From Acidovorax sp. Leaf160 (GTDB lineage: Bacteria; Pseudomonadota; Gammaproteobacteria; Burkholderiales; Burkholderiaceae_C): a stretch of 64,000 bases of DNA. A model generated the notes under the pieces. It saw nothing but the letters and a program-made list of their open reading frames with translations. It did not search any database and was not told where the DNA came from. A program made the translations under genes and the position numbers. The stretch covers positions 411,050 to 475,049 of the forward strand of contig NZ_LMOV01000012.1 in the NCBI RefSeq assembly GCF_001424265.1. The letters run 5' to 3'. Shown in pieces: positions 17,301 to 25,632 of the stretch. Numbering within the stretch: the first letter of the stretch is position 1; the number at the start of each line of letters is the position of its first letter.

Positions 17301-17514
17301 GGCGCTGTGCCGCGCCATCATCACCATGGCGCATGCGCTCGGTCTGCGGGTCGTGGCCGAGGGCATTGAGACGGACTACCAGCGTGACCTGCTGAAGGGC
17401 ATGGGCTGTGACTACGGCCAGGGCTACCTGTTTTCGAAGCCGGTGCCGTACGAGCGCCTCGCAGCCATGCTGCAGGACGCTCGCGGATCGCAGCAGGCCC
17501 GCGAAGCGGCCTGA
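14398..17514 (+). CDS. Membrane dCache-PAS-PAS-GGDEF-EAL cyclic-di-GMP protein
   Basis: The 1038-residue protein has TM1 at about residues 40-60 (ALLVLLSLLWGVIAWDL), a periplasmic dCache-like sensor of ~250 residues (LRLYAEEVRSSIHAVDL, DREHFRMHR, SKPVFGRITKRWTIQLTR), TM2 near 320-340, then two cytoplasmic PAS domains (GASDGVWDWDIASG; EGLLVMDADNVILSVNRAFSE). A GGDEF domain with intact ARLGGDEFAI and an EAL domain with intact KAEALVRWEHP, DDFGTGYSSLSYLKK and VAEGIET follow. Both catalytic motifs look complete, so synthesis and hydrolysis of c-di-GMP are both possible. The start is the ATG at 14398; 14404 is the alternative. It probably responds to a small periplasmic ligand. Confidence 0.92.
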   Translation: MTMNNKTSPAPKPGHERKAPSWLAAGQRMSRSPACQVGLALLVLLSLLWGVIAWDLQASKARLELENSRDTSSLLRLYAEEVRSSIHAVDLTILGLRDRWQDEGFTHFAGRVLLQQKHLERDVIFQVAIINAQGRLAFSSADPYAAPIDLSDREHFRMHRRADATDTLFVSKPVFGRITKRWTIQLTRRLTDAQGQFAGVIVISIPADYFTRFSRAVDLGEGSAVSMLRNSGELLTRAPPPPQGMDASIQQFPERLARMEQGRDEIAPFPAVSDIDGVKRLFAAQRLREYGLVMLMGRSAAVLMEPYERLRLTYLIAGSVISALLLLVGYMLVASLRQRARTRESLERSEFRWKHALKGASDGVWDWDIASGTVYFSEDWRKMLGYAPHEVSGDPQAWREVTHPEDVAATSAALRSCLAGVRQEYSVEFRMRHRDGSWRWVHSRGVVVQHAREVRPQRMIGTFEDITQRKLAEEAMQLAVLVYEHSHEGLLVMDADNVILSVNRAFSELTGYGAEEIVGQTIDTLLRVEGQDEQPRFETLWRQVRATGEWQGDIWSRRKNGGVYAEWLSISTVFDREQRPHRRVALFSNLASKKEYEQILWQQAHCDPLTGLLNRRIFRERLERDLVQAAQDGRSMALLYLDLDYFKEVNDALGHSVGDSLLQEAAQRLRDCVAAGDSVARLGGDEFAITTGALAPTELAQAILRRMSEPFVLGTETAFVSGSIGITTYPRGDASAETLLRDADQAMYAAKALGRNGFQEFTPSMQESAQQRMRLTADLRSAVGEHQLRLVYQPIVQLATGLIHKAEALVRWEHPARGLVSPAEFIPIAEKTEVIHALGDWVFEQAATNLRQLRALHHPGFQMSINTSPAQFTGNRQLCENWLRVLREMDLPGSSIAIEITEGMLLDASATGGLRELLASVQAAGIQLSLDDFGTGYSSLSYLKKFNMDYLKIDQSFVRNLNESSSDLALCRAIITMAHALGLRVVAEGIETDYQRDLLKGMGCDYGQGYLFSKPVPYERLAAMLQDARGSQQAREAA

Positions 17515-17545
17515 AACGCCGGACGGATGGCCGGCGTGCGTCCGC

Positions 17546-20254
17546 TCACAGCTGGTGCACCACCAGCTTGAAGTCGCGGTCTTCCTCGAAGGCCTTGACC
17601 TCGAAGCCCAGGCGGCGCATCAATTTCAGCATGCTGGGGTTGTTGGCCAGCACCAGCCCATTGATTTCCGCCAGGCCCCGGTCGCGGGCCACGTCCATGA
17701 TGCTCAGCATCAGCCGGGAGCCCAGCCCGCGTCCGTTGAAGTCGTCGGCCACCACCAGCGCGAATTCACAGCTGGACTGATCGGGGTTGGTCACATAGCG
17801 CGACACGCCCACCACCCGCTCGGTCTCGGTGACGTCGCCAGCCGCGTTCACGCTGCGTTCGCGCACCACGGCGACCAGCGCCATCTCGCGGTCGTAGTCG
17901 ATGAGGGTGAAGCGGGCCAGCATGCTGGCGGGCAGCTCGGCCAGCTGCGAAATGAAGCGGAAGTAGCGGCTCTCGGGCGACATCTCCCGCACCAGCTTCT
18001 GCAGCATCTGCGCATCGTCCGGGCGGATCGGCCGCACCAGGAATTCGCCCCCGCCGCGCATCGGCCAGATCTGCTCGTAGCGCGCCGGGTACGGCAGGAT
18101 CGCCAGGTGGTGGTAGCTGCTGCTCCCGCCGCTGTCGGCCCGGGCGCTGGCCGACTGGGCCGCCGTGGCCAGCACGATGCGCGCATCCACCGCGACGGCG
18201 CCCTCCTCGTCCGCGATCAGCGGGTTGATGTCCATCTCGCGCAGCTGCGGCAGCGCGCAGACCATCTCCGAGACGCGCAGCAGCACCTGCTCCAGCGCTT
18301 CGCGATGCACCGCGCTGGCGCCGCGCCATTCGCCCAGCGTTTCCGCCACGCGCGAGCGGTCGATCAGCCGGCGTGCCAGGAACTGGTTCAGCGGCGGCAG
18401 TTCCATGGCGCGGTCATCGATCAGCTCGACCATGGTGCCGCCCGCGCCGAAGGTGATGACCGGGCCGAAGGGCTCGTCGGTCACCACGCCGATGCAGATC
18501 TCGCGCCCGCGCCGGGCGCGCGCCATGTTCTGCACCGTCACGCCGTTGATCCGCGCGCCCGGCTGCAGGCGGGCCACCCGCTGGACCATGTCGGCGTAGG
18601 CGTCGCGGGCCGCCGTGCCGCTGTGGATGTTGAGCGCCACCCCGCCCACGTCCGACTTGTGCGTCACGTCGGGCGAATCGATCTTGAGCGCCACCGGAAA
18701 GCCCAGTTGCGTGGCGATCATCATCGCCTCGTGGCTGCTGCGCGCCAGGATGGTCTTGGTGACCGGAATGTGGAAGGCGGCCAGCAGCGTCTTCGATTCC
18801 ATCTCGGTCAGCACGTTGCGGCGTTCGGCCAGCACGCTTTCGATGACCAGCCGCGCCCCTTCGATGTCGGGCTTGGCCAGCGCCGTGAGCGGCGGCGGCG
18901 TCTGCTGCAGCAGCTGCTGGTTCTGATAGAACGACGCGATGTTGCCGAAAGCGCCCACGGCGGCCTCGGGCGTGCGGAAGTTGGGAATCTCGGCTTCGCG
19001 CAGCACCTCGCGCGCCGGCACGACCGACTCGTCGCCCATCCAGCAGGCCAGCAGCGGCTTGCCGATGCGCGGCTTGGCCTCGGCCAGCACGGCGGCCACG
19101 GCGGCGGCATCCGCCCCCACCTTGGGCGAGAAAATGGCCAGCACGCCATCGACCTGCCGGTCGCGGGTGGCGGCCTCCAGCGCCGCGCGGTAGTGCGACG
19201 GACCGGCCTCCTCGGACAGGTCGATCAGATCGGTCAACGACGCGAGCCCCGGCAGTTGCGGCGACAGGGCCGCCACGGTTTCCGGCGCCAGCCGCGCCAG
19301 GTCGAGGTGGATCTCGTTCACCCAGTCGGCTGCCAGCACACCCGGCCCGCCGCCGTTGGTGATGATGGCCAGGCGCTTGCCCACCGGCCGGTAGCGCGAG
19401 GCCAGGCACTTGGCCGCCGAGAACAGCTCAACGAAGGAGCGCACCCGCACCGCGCCGGCCCGCCGCAGCGCCGCGTCGAACACGTCGTCGCTGCCCACGA
19501 TGGTGCCGCTGTGGGTTTGCGCCGCCTCGTTGCCGGCGGGCTTGCGGCCGGCCTTCAGCACCACCACCGGCTTGGCATTGGCGGCCGAGCGCAGCGCGCT
19601 CATGAACCGGCGGGCGCTGGAGATGCCTTCCATGTACACCACGATGCTCTGCGTGCGCGCATCGTTGGCCAGGAAGTCGAGCACCTGGGCGATGTCCACG
19701 TCGGTGTTCGGCCCGAGCGACACCACGGTGGAGAAACCCACGCCGTTCTTGCAGGCCCAGTCGAGGATGGAGGCGGTGAGCGAGCCCGACTGGCAGACCA
19801 GCGCCAGCGAGCCCTCCCGCGCCAGCGGGCCTGCCGCGCTGGCGTTGAGCTGCAGGTGCGGCCGCTGCAGACCCAGCGAATTGGGGCCGAGCAGATGCAT
19901 GCCCTCGCGCCGGGCGATCTGCTTCATGCGGGCGGCCTGGTCCGCGTCCAGGCCGCTGGAGAGCACCAGCGCCGCGCGGCAGCCGATGCGCCCGGCCACT
20001 TCCAGCGCTGCGGCCGCATCGGCGGGCGGCAGCGCAATGACCGCCAGGTCGGCACGGGTCTGGGCCAGGTCGGCCAGGGTGCCGCTGGTGTGGATGTCGA
20101 GAAACTGCAGCGTGCCGGCAAAGCGCTGTGCCCGCAGGGCCTGGTGCACCGCGCGGCCGCACGGCGTCAGCGTGTCGGGAGCGTCCGCCCGCCCGGCCAG
20201 CACGGCGATGGAAGTGGGGGCGAAGAGCGGGGTGAGGTAGTGTTTTTCGATCAT
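17546..20254 (-). CDS. Pat/Acs-like acyltransferase: NDP-forming acyl-CoA synthetase fused to GNAT
   Basis: The 902-residue protein begins with a CoA-binding Rossmann domain (MIEKHYLTPLFAPTSIAVLA), continues with the succinyl-CoA-synthetase-like ligase domains (NGGGPGVLAADW, about residue 300; ATP-grasp portion with LGFPVALKIDSPDVTHKSD and DRAMELPPLNQFLARRLI), and ends in a GNAT domain (SCEFALVVADDFNGRGLGSR for acetyl-CoA binding). This is the architecture of bacterial Pat/YfiQ protein lysine acetyltransferases, which control acetyl-CoA synthetase and other enzymes. The start at 20254 gives the normal family length. It is on the opposite strand to the preceding c-di-GMP gene, with convergent 3' ends 31 bp apart. 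Confidence 0.9.
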   Translation of the reverse strand: MIEKHYLTPLFAPTSIAVLAGRADAPDTLTPCGRAVHQALRAQRFAGTLQFLDIHTSGTLADLAQTRADLAVIALPPADAAAALEVAGRIGCRAALVLSSGLDADQAARMKQIARREGMHLLGPNSLGLQRPHLQLNASAAGPLAREGSLALVCQSGSLTASILDWACKNGVGFSTVVSLGPNTDVDIAQVLDFLANDARTQSIVVYMEGISSARRFMSALRSAANAKPVVVLKAGRKPAGNEAAQTHSGTIVGSDDVFDAALRRAGAVRVRSFVELFSAAKCLASRYRPVGKRLAIITNGGGPGVLAADWVNEIHLDLARLAPETVAALSPQLPGLASLTDLIDLSEEAGPSHYRAALEAATRDRQVDGVLAIFSPKVGADAAAVAAVLAEAKPRIGKPLLACWMGDESVVPAREVLREAEIPNFRTPEAAVGAFGNIASFYQNQQLLQQTPPPLTALAKPDIEGARLVIESVLAERRNVLTEMESKTLLAAFHIPVTKTILARSSHEAMMIATQLGFPVALKIDSPDVTHKSDVGGVALNIHSGTAARDAYADMVQRVARLQPGARINGVTVQNMARARRGREICIGVVTDEPFGPVITFGAGGTMVELIDDRAMELPPLNQFLARRLIDRSRVAETLGEWRGASAVHREALEQVLLRVSEMVCALPQLREMDINPLIADEEGAVAVDARIVLATAAQSASARADSGGSSSYHHLAILPYPARYEQIWPMRGGGEFLVRPIRPDDAQMLQKLVREMSPESRYFRFISQLAELPASMLARFTLIDYDREMALVAVVRERSVNAAGDVTETERVVGVSRYVTNPDQSSCEFALVVADDFNGRGLGSRLMLSIMDVARDRGLAEINGLVLANNPSMLKLMRRLGFEVKAFEEDRDFKLVVHQL

Positions 20255-20293
20255 GGACGGTGGGGCCGGGGTGGCCGGTGGAGCCTGCGCCGG

Positions 20294-20339
20294 CCGGGCG
20301 ACGGGCCGGGCGACAGGTCGGGCGACAGGTCGGTGACTC
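20294..20339. repeat. 12-bp tandem repeat upstream of the Pat-like gene
   Basis: Units CCGGGCGACGGG, CCGGGCGACAGG and TCGGGCGACAGG follow each other, then a partial TCGGTGACTCC. The array lies between waaA and the acyltransferase start, within its probable promoter/leader. Confidence 0.7.
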
Positions 20340-20405
20340 CAGCCCGCATTTTGCGGTAACGGGGGGGCCGGGGTGGCGCAGGCCGCGCCGCTCCCCGGGG
20401 ACGGC

Positions 20406-21776
20406 TCAGTCGCCGACCTGGGCCGGCAGGCGAAGCATCTGCACCACCGCCATGGCGCTCGACAATGCGGCCCCCCGGTGGGCGCGGGTGAAGGCCAGCG
20501 CCTCGTCCTGCGTGGCCTGCAGGCGGTCCGGGTCGTGCACCAGGCGGGTCGCGGTGGCGATGCCTTCCGCCATGTCCGCCACCCGCAGCGCCGCACCCGC
20601 CTCGCAGGCCAGGCGTGCCGCTTCGGCGAAGTTGAAGGTGTGCGGGCCGGTGACCACGGGGCAGCCGCAGGCCGCCGCCTCGATCAGGTTCTGCCCGCCC
20701 AGGGGCTCGAAGCTGCCGCCCAGCAGCGCGGCATGGGACAGGCCGTAGTAGAGCGCCATCTCGCCGAGCGAATCGCCCAGCCACACGTCCGCCGCGCCGG
20801 GCGACGCCGCCCAGTCGCTGCGGCAGGACACCGTCAGCCCGGCGCCTTCGATCAGCTGGCGCACGTCGGCAAACCGCTGCGGATGGCGCGGCACCACCAG
20901 CCACTGCACGGCGTCGTGGTGGTTTGCTATGCTTTCAATAGCATCGAGCGATGGCGTATCAAGCGCTTTCGAGCGATTTGCCATCAAGGCGTCGAGCCAC
21001 AGGGCCTCTTCGCCTTCGCGGCTGCTGGCCAGCAGCAGCACCGGGCGGCCGGCCGCGTCGCGCCAGGCCCGGCCTTGCGCGAGCTGCGCCGCATCGGGCA
21101 CGGTGTCGAACTTCAGGTTGCCGAACACCCCGTCCACCCGGGCGCCGGCCGCGCGCAGGCGGTCGGCATCCGCCTCGGTCTGCGCCCAGACTGCGGCCAG
21201 CCCTGCATAGGCCGGGCGCGCCAGCCAGGACCAGCGGAGGGCCCCCGCAAGCGACTTGTCGTTCAGCCGCCCGTTCGCCAGCACCAGCGGAATGCCGCGC
21301 TGGCGGCAACCCGCCACCAGGTTGGGCCAGATTTCGGTTTCCATCAGCACCCCGATGGAGGGGCGGAAGGTGTCCAGGAACCGGCCCACGGCGCCCGGCG
21401 TGTCCCACGGCTGCCAGACCTGCATGTCACCGGGGCGCAGCAGCTTCGCGCCTTCGGCGCGGCCGGTCGCGGTGCCGTGCGTCAGCAACAGGCGCAGGTG
21501 CGGCAGCAGCGTGCGCAATTCCGCCAGCAGGATCGCCGCCGCGCGCGTCTCCCCCAGGGACACCGCATGCAGCCAGATGAGCGGTGCCTCGTCGTCCGGC
21601 ACGGCGTCGTTCGGCCCGGCGATGCTGTCGAGCGCAGGGGGGTAGTGCCCGAAGCGTTCGGGCACGGCCTCCAGATAGCCCGGCTCGGTCTCGCCACGGC
21701 GGCGCAGCTTGGCGCGCAGCAGCGGCTGGGCACAGACCATCAGCGCCGAATACAGCGCTCGCGCAAGGCGGCTCAC
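20406..21776 (-). CDS. waaA: 3-deoxy-D-manno-octulosonic acid (Kdo) transferase
   Basis: The 456-residue inner-membrane-anchored glycosyltransferase has an N-terminal hydrophobic helix (ARALYSALMVCAQPLL), the family motif LIWLHAVSLGETRAA, THGTATGRAEGAKLL, METEIWPNL, the second-domain LVVPRHPQRF, and the GGSFEPLGGQNLIEAAACG signature that binds CMP-Kdo. It adds Kdo to lipid IVA in LPS core assembly. It is longer than the usual ~420-430 residues: about 25 residues (ANRSKALDTPSL... near residues 270-293) just before the WLVVPRHP motif are encoded by a copy of the dispersed ATAGC/AAGCGCT repeat. The insertion is in frame and precedes, rather than breaks, the donor-binding motifs. It is followed upstream by the phosphomannomutase gene on the same strand (46 bp). 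Confidence 0.93.
   Translation of the reverse strand: MSRLARALYSALMVCAQPLLRAKLRRRGETEPGYLEAVPERFGHYPPALDSIAGPNDAVPDDEAPLIWLHAVSLGETRAAAILLAELRTLLPHLRLLLTHGTATGRAEGAKLLRPGDMQVWQPWDTPGAVGRFLDTFRPSIGVLMETEIWPNLVAGCRQRGIPLVLANGRLNDKSLAGALRWSWLARPAYAGLAAVWAQTEADADRLRAAGARVDGVFGNLKFDTVPDAAQLAQGRAWRDAAGRPVLLLASSREGEEALWLDALMANRSKALDTPSLDAIESIANHHDAVQWLVVPRHPQRFADVRQLIEGAGLTVSCRSDWAASPGAADVWLGDSLGEMALYYGLSHAALLGGSFEPLGGQNLIEAAACGCPVVTGPHTFNFAEAARLACEAGAALRVADMAEGIATATRLVHDPDRLQATQDEALAFTRAHRGAALSSAMAVVQMLRLPAQVGD
20924..20982. repeat. Dispersed ATAGC/AAGCGCT repeat inside the waaA coding sequence
   Basis: The segment contains TTTGCTATGCTTTCAATAGC, then GAGCG, ATCAAGCGCTTTCGAGCG and ATTTG. This is the same order of conserved blocks as the intergenic copies at 25008, 33375 and 52658. 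It lies within waaA in frame and accounts for the extra residues of the protein. Confidence 0.6.
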
Positions 21777-21822
21777 GGGCAGGAGGTACTGCGAGGCGGG
21801 CTAGGTAAGGACTCGGGCGCGC

Positions 21823-23211
21823 TCAGTGCGCCGCGCTGCCGACCTGGGCGCCGGGCTTGACGCGTTCCAGCAACGCCAGCATCTCGCCTTCGATGCGGTG
21901 CATGGCTTCGGGCGTGTGGCCCTCGAAACGCAGCACCAGCACCGGTGTGGTGTTGCTGGCGCGGATCAGGCCGAAGCCGTCCGGCCAGTCCACGCGCAGG
22001 CCGTCGATGGTGTTGATCTGCGCGGGCGCGGGGAAGGTGGCGGCGGCCAGCGACTGCAATTCGGCCGTGAGGCGGTGCGGCTCGCCCTCTTCGCAGCTCA
22101 CGTTCAACTCGGGCGTGGAATGGCTGGTGGGCAGGCCGTTGAGCACCGCGCCGGGGTCGCTTTCGCGGCTCAGGATCTCCAGCAGCCGGCAGCCGGCATA
22201 GGTGCCGTCGTCGAAGCCGAACCAGCGCTCCTTGAAGAAGATGTGGCCGCTCATCTCGCCGCCCAGGGGCGAGTCGAGTTCCTTCATGCGTGCCTTGATA
22301 AGCGAGTGGCCGGTCTTGTACATGACGGGCTCGCCGCCCGCTTCGGCGATGGCCGGCGCCAGGCGCTGGGTGCATTTAACGTCGAACAGGATGTGGCCAC
22401 CGGGCACGCGCGAGAGCACGTCGCGGGCGAACAGCATCATCTGGCGGTCGGGGAAGATGTTCTGGCCGTCCTTGGTGACGATGCCGAGGCGGTCGCCGTC
22501 GCCGTCGAAGGCTAGGCCCAGTTCGGCGTCCGTGGACTGCAGCTTGGCGATCAGGTCGCGCAGGTTCTCCGGCTTGCTGGGATCGGGATGGTGGTTGGGG
22601 AAGTCGCCGTCCACCTCGGAGAAGAGCTCGATCACCTCGCAGCCCAGCGCACGGAAGATGCCGGGCGCCGACGCGCCTGCGATGCCGTTGCCGCTGTCCA
22701 CCACGATCTTCATCGGGCGGGCCAGCTTGACGTCGGAGGTGATGCGCTCCGAATAGTCTTTCAGCACGTCGGCCTGGCGCACGCGGCCGCCTTCCTTCAG
22801 CTGCCAGCTTTCTGCTTCCATGGTGCGGCGCAGGCCCTGGATCTCCTCGCCATAGATGGCGCGGCCGGCCAGCACCATCTTGAAGCCGTTGTAGTCCTTC
22901 GGGTTGTGGCTGCCCGTCACCTGGATGCCGCTGCTGCACAGGGTATGGGCCGCGAAGTACAGCATCGGCGTGGTGACGGCGCCGACGTCGATGACCTCGA
23001 TGCCCACGTCCACCAGCCCGGCGATCAGCGCGGCCGACAGGGCCGGACCGGAGAGGCGGCCATCGCGGCCCACCGCCACCACCGTCTGGCCTTCGGCCAG
23101 CGCCGCCGTGCCGAACGCACGGCCCAGGCCACGCGCCACCTCTTCGTTCAGGGTACTGGGCACGATGCCGCGAATGTCGTAGGCCTTGAAGATGGCGGGC
23201 GTCAGTTGCAC
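21823..23211 (-). CDS. Phosphomannomutase/phosphoglucomutase
   Basis: The 462-residue alpha-D-phosphohexomutase has all four family elements: the N-terminal FKAYDIRGIVPSTLNEE, the active-site serine loop VTGSHNPKDYNGFKM at about residues 96-110, the metal loop FDGDGDRLGIV at about residues 240-250, and the sugar-binding GGEMSGHIFF near residue 325. A C-terminal phosphate-binding RASNTTP is also present. It interconverts hexose 6- and 1-phosphates for LPS or exopolysaccharide precursors, which suits its position beside waaA. The start is a GTG at 23211 (VQLTPAIFKAYD) with AAGGAA upstream. Upstream ATG codons would add an unconserved low-complexity tail. Confidence 0.92.
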   Translation of the reverse strand: MQLTPAIFKAYDIRGIVPSTLNEEVARGLGRAFGTAALAEGQTVVAVGRDGRLSGPALSAALIAGLVDVGIEVIDVGAVTTPMLYFAAHTLCSSGIQVTGSHNPKDYNGFKMVLAGRAIYGEEIQGLRRTMEAESWQLKEGGRVRQADVLKDYSERITSDVKLARPMKIVVDSGNGIAGASAPGIFRALGCEVIELFSEVDGDFPNHHPDPSKPENLRDLIAKLQSTDAELGLAFDGDGDRLGIVTKDGQNIFPDRQMMLFARDVLSRVPGGHILFDVKCTQRLAPAIAEAGGEPVMYKTGHSLIKARMKELDSPLGGEMSGHIFFKERWFGFDDGTYAGCRLLEILSRESDPGAVLNGLPTSHSTPELNVSCEEGEPHRLTAELQSLAAATFPAPAQINTIDGLRVDWPDGFGLIRASNTTPVLVLRFEGHTPEAMHRIEGEMLALLERVKPGAQVGSAAH

Positions 23212-23458
23212 GGGAAATTCCTTTGGATGTCGGTCGAATCGGAGGGCCGGGTGCGTCGGTGCAGCCGGCCAGCGCCCCCGCAGACTGAGGGAGCGGCAGC
23301 GCCTGGGGCGCAGTTGGCGCGGATTGTAGGCGCGGGGCGGTGCCGGTCCGGCGCGTCGCCGCGTAGGCCGGCGCCGCGAGTTGGCGGGCCGGCCACCGGC
23401 CGGGGCATGGGTCCGGAAACGGCCAGCGCGCTCGGTGCCGCAGCCTATGATCTGCCGC

Positions 23459-25012
23459 ATGCCGCGCACCTCGCCCCGTCCTGCCGCCGAACCCGCCTCT
23501 GCGCCGGACGACGCACGCTACCTGGCGCTGGCTGCGCGCGACGCGCGTTTCGACGGCCGTTTCTTCACCGGCGTGACCAGCACCGGCATCTACTGCCGCC
23601 CGGTGTGCGGCGTGCGCACCCCGCGGCGCGAGAACTGCCGCTTCTACGACCTGGCGGCCCAGGCCGAGGCGGCGGGATTCAGGCCCTGCCTGCGCTGCCG
23701 GCCGGAGCTGGCCCCGCGCCAGCTGGTCTGGTCCACGCAGGATGCGCCGGCGATCCTGGCACGCGAGGCCGTGCGGCTGCTGGAAAGCGGCACGCTGCAG
23801 GACCCCGCCCACGGCGCCGGCCTGCAGGCGCTGGCTGCCCGGCTGGGCGTGAGCGACCGGCACCTGCGCCGGGTGTTCGAGGCATCGCTGGGCGTGTCGC
23901 CCCTGCAGTATCTGCAGACCCGCCGCCTGCTGGCCGCCAAGCAGCTGCTGACGGACACCGATCTGCCGGTGACCCAGGTGGCGCTGGCCAGCGGATTCGG
24001 CAGCGTGCGTCGCTTCAACGCGGCTTTCCAGGGCCACTACGGACTGAACCCCACCCAGCTGCGGCAGCGGGGCGCCGCCCGCGCGCCGGGCGCCACCTTG
24101 CGGCTGGCCTACCGCCCCCCGCTGGACGTGCCTGCCCTGCTGGGCTTCTTCGGGCAACGCTGCATGCCGGGCGTGGAGGAGGTGCTGGTGACCGATGCTC
24201 TGCAGGCGCTGCGCCGCACCGTGCGGTGGCCGTCTGCGGCGGGCGGTGCGGCCCCTCATGCGGGCTGGATCGACGTGCGCTTCGACCGCGCCCGCCCGCT
24301 GGTCTGGCTGCAGGTGAGTGAAAGCCTGTATCCGGTGCTGCCGCAGGTGATGGCCCGGGTGCGCGGCATGCTGGACCTGGATGCCGACCCCGAGGCTATC
24401 GACGCCGTGCTGGGCGCGGCCTTTCCCGGCACGGCCGGGCTGCGGGTGCCGGGCGCGTTCGATGGTTTCGAGCTGGCCGTGCGGGCGGTGCTGGGCCAGC
24501 AGATCAGCGTGGCGGCGGCGCGCACGCTGGCGGCGCGGCTGGCGGACCGTTTCGGCGAGCCGGTCGCGACGCCGTGGGAAGCGCTGACGCGGCTGTTCCC
24601 CTCGCCGGCCACGCTGGCGGCGGCCGAGGGAGATGCGCTCGGCGCGCTCGGCATCGTGCGCCAGCGCCAGGCGGCCATCGTTGCGCTGGCCCGGGCCGTG
24701 GATGCGGGCCGGTTGGCGCTGCATGCGGGCGCCGACGTGGCGGCCACCACCGCCGCGCTGTGCGCCCTGCCCGGCATCGGGGACTGGACGGCCCAGTACA
24801 TCGCCATGCGGGCGCTGCGCTGGCCCGATGCGTTTCCGGCAGGCGACGTGGCGGTTCACGCCGCCCTGGGTCTCAAAGGCACGGCGCGCCCCGCGGTGGC
24901 CGCGGCCGCAGCGGCGGATGGCTGGCGCCCGTGGCGCAGCTATGCGGTGGTGCGGGCCTGGCACGCCGGGCCCGCCGCGTCGTCTGGCGTTGGAAAGCTC
25001 CCACATCAATAG
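23459..25012 (+). CDS. Ada-like methyl-acceptor/AraC/AlkA 3-methyladenine DNA glycosylase fusion
   Basis: The ~517-residue protein has three parts. The first (about residues 20-90) is an Ada metal-binding domain, FFTGVTSTGIYCRPVCGVRT then RENCRFY and RPCLRCRPE, with the four Cys of the zinc/methylphosphotriester acceptor. The second (about 100-190) is an AraC HTH domain (LAARLGVSDRHLRRVFEASL; LPVTQVALASGFGSVRRFN). The third (about 205-510) is an AlkA glycosylase with the HhH-type LCALPGIGDWTAQYIAMRAL and the catalytic Asp in FPAGDVAVHAAL. It would sense methyl damage and excise alkylated bases. Start 23459 is chosen; an ATG at 23447 is an alternative. The last codons and the TAG stop fall in a dispersed repeat. 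ogt follows at 53 bp. Confidence 0.9.
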   Translation: MPRTSPRPAAEPASAPDDARYLALAARDARFDGRFFTGVTSTGIYCRPVCGVRTPRRENCRFYDLAAQAEAAGFRPCLRCRPELAPRQLVWSTQDAPAILAREAVRLLESGTLQDPAHGAGLQALAARLGVSDRHLRRVFEASLGVSPLQYLQTRRLLAAKQLLTDTDLPVTQVALASGFGSVRRFNAAFQGHYGLNPTQLRQRGAARAPGATLRLAYRPPLDVPALLGFFGQRCMPGVEEVLVTDALQALRRTVRWPSAAGGAAPHAGWIDVRFDRARPLVWLQVSESLYPVLPQVMARVRGMLDLDADPEAIDAVLGAAFPGTAGLRVPGAFDGFELAVRAVLGQQISVAAARTLAARLADRFGEPVATPWEALTRLFPSPATLAAAEGDALGALGIVRQRQAAIVALARAVDAGRLALHAGADVAATTAALCALPGIGDWTAQYIAMRALRWPDAFPAGDVAVHAALGLKGTARPAVAAAAAADGWRPWRSYAVVRAWHAGPAASSGVGKLPHQ

Positions 25013-25050
25013 CTACGGGCCCTTATACGACAAGCGCTAGAGGCTATTTT
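25008..25050. repeat. Dispersed ATAGC/AGCGCT repeat between alkA-like gene and ogt
   Basis: The element runs from AATAGCTACGG through CTTATAC and AAGCGCTAGA to GGCTATTTT. AATAGC and GCTATT at the ends are inverted. It aligns block by block with the copy at 52658-52701. It supplies the stop codon of the upstream gene. Confidence 0.65.
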
Positions 25051-25065
25051 CACTAAGATTTCACC

Positions 25066-25632
25066 ATGCCATTCCATCCCGACACCGTTCAAAGCCGCAT
25101 CACCACTCCGCTGGGCGACGTGCGCCTGGCCGCATCGCCGCAGGGCCTGGCGGGCCTGTGGTTCGACGGCCAGCGCCACCAGCCGGTGCTGCCGCTCGAT
25201 GGGCCTGCCGCCTGGCCCCAGGTGCCGGACCACCCGGTGCTGGTGCAGGCCGCGCAGCAGTTCATCGACTATCTGGCGGGGCGCCGCACGCACTTCGATC
25301 TGCCGCTGGACCTGGGTTCCGGCACGCCTTTCCAGCAAGCCGTCTGGCAGGCGCTGTGCAGCATCGCGCCGGGCGCCACGGTCAGCTACGCCGCGCTCAG
25401 CCGCCAGGTCGGCCGGCCGCTGGCGGTGCGCGCGGTGGGTGCCGCAGTGGGCCGCAACCCGGTCAGCGTGGTCTTGCCCTGCCACCGCGTCATCGGCTCG
25501 GGCGGCGCACTGACGGGCTATGCCGGCGGGCTGGAGCGCAAGGCGGCGCTGCTGCGGCTGGAAGGGGCGCTGGCGTCGCAGACCGACGCGCTGCCGCTCT
25601 TCGCCCCGGCAGCAGACAAGGCGCCGGCATGA
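25066..25632 (+). CDS. ogt: Methylated-DNA--protein-cysteine methyltransferase
   Basis: The 188-residue protein has the acceptor motif VVLPCHRVIG with the reactive Cys at about residue 139, preceded by the DNA-binding RAVGAAVGRNPVS, plus GTPFQQAVWQALCSIAPG and TVSYAALSRQVG. It removes O6-methyl from guanine by self-inactivating transfer. Together with the adjacent Ada/AlkA fusion it forms an alkylation repair pair. Its stop overlaps the start of the DMT transporter gene by 4 nt. Confidence 0.95.
   Translation: MPFHPDTVQSRITTPLGDVRLAASPQGLAGLWFDGQRHQPVLPLDGPAAWPQVPDHPVLVQAAQQFIDYLAGRRTHFDLPLDLGSGTPFQQAVWQALCSIAPGATVSYAALSRQVGRPLAVRAVGAAVGRNPVSVVLPCHRVIGSGGALTGYAGGLERKAALLRLEGALASQTDALPLFAPAADKAPA

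Noticed and set aside
17408-20359. A 983-residue plus-strand frame opposite the Pat-like gene
   Set aside because: It is the complement frame of a gene with clear CoA-ligase and GNAT domains; it shows no domain itself.
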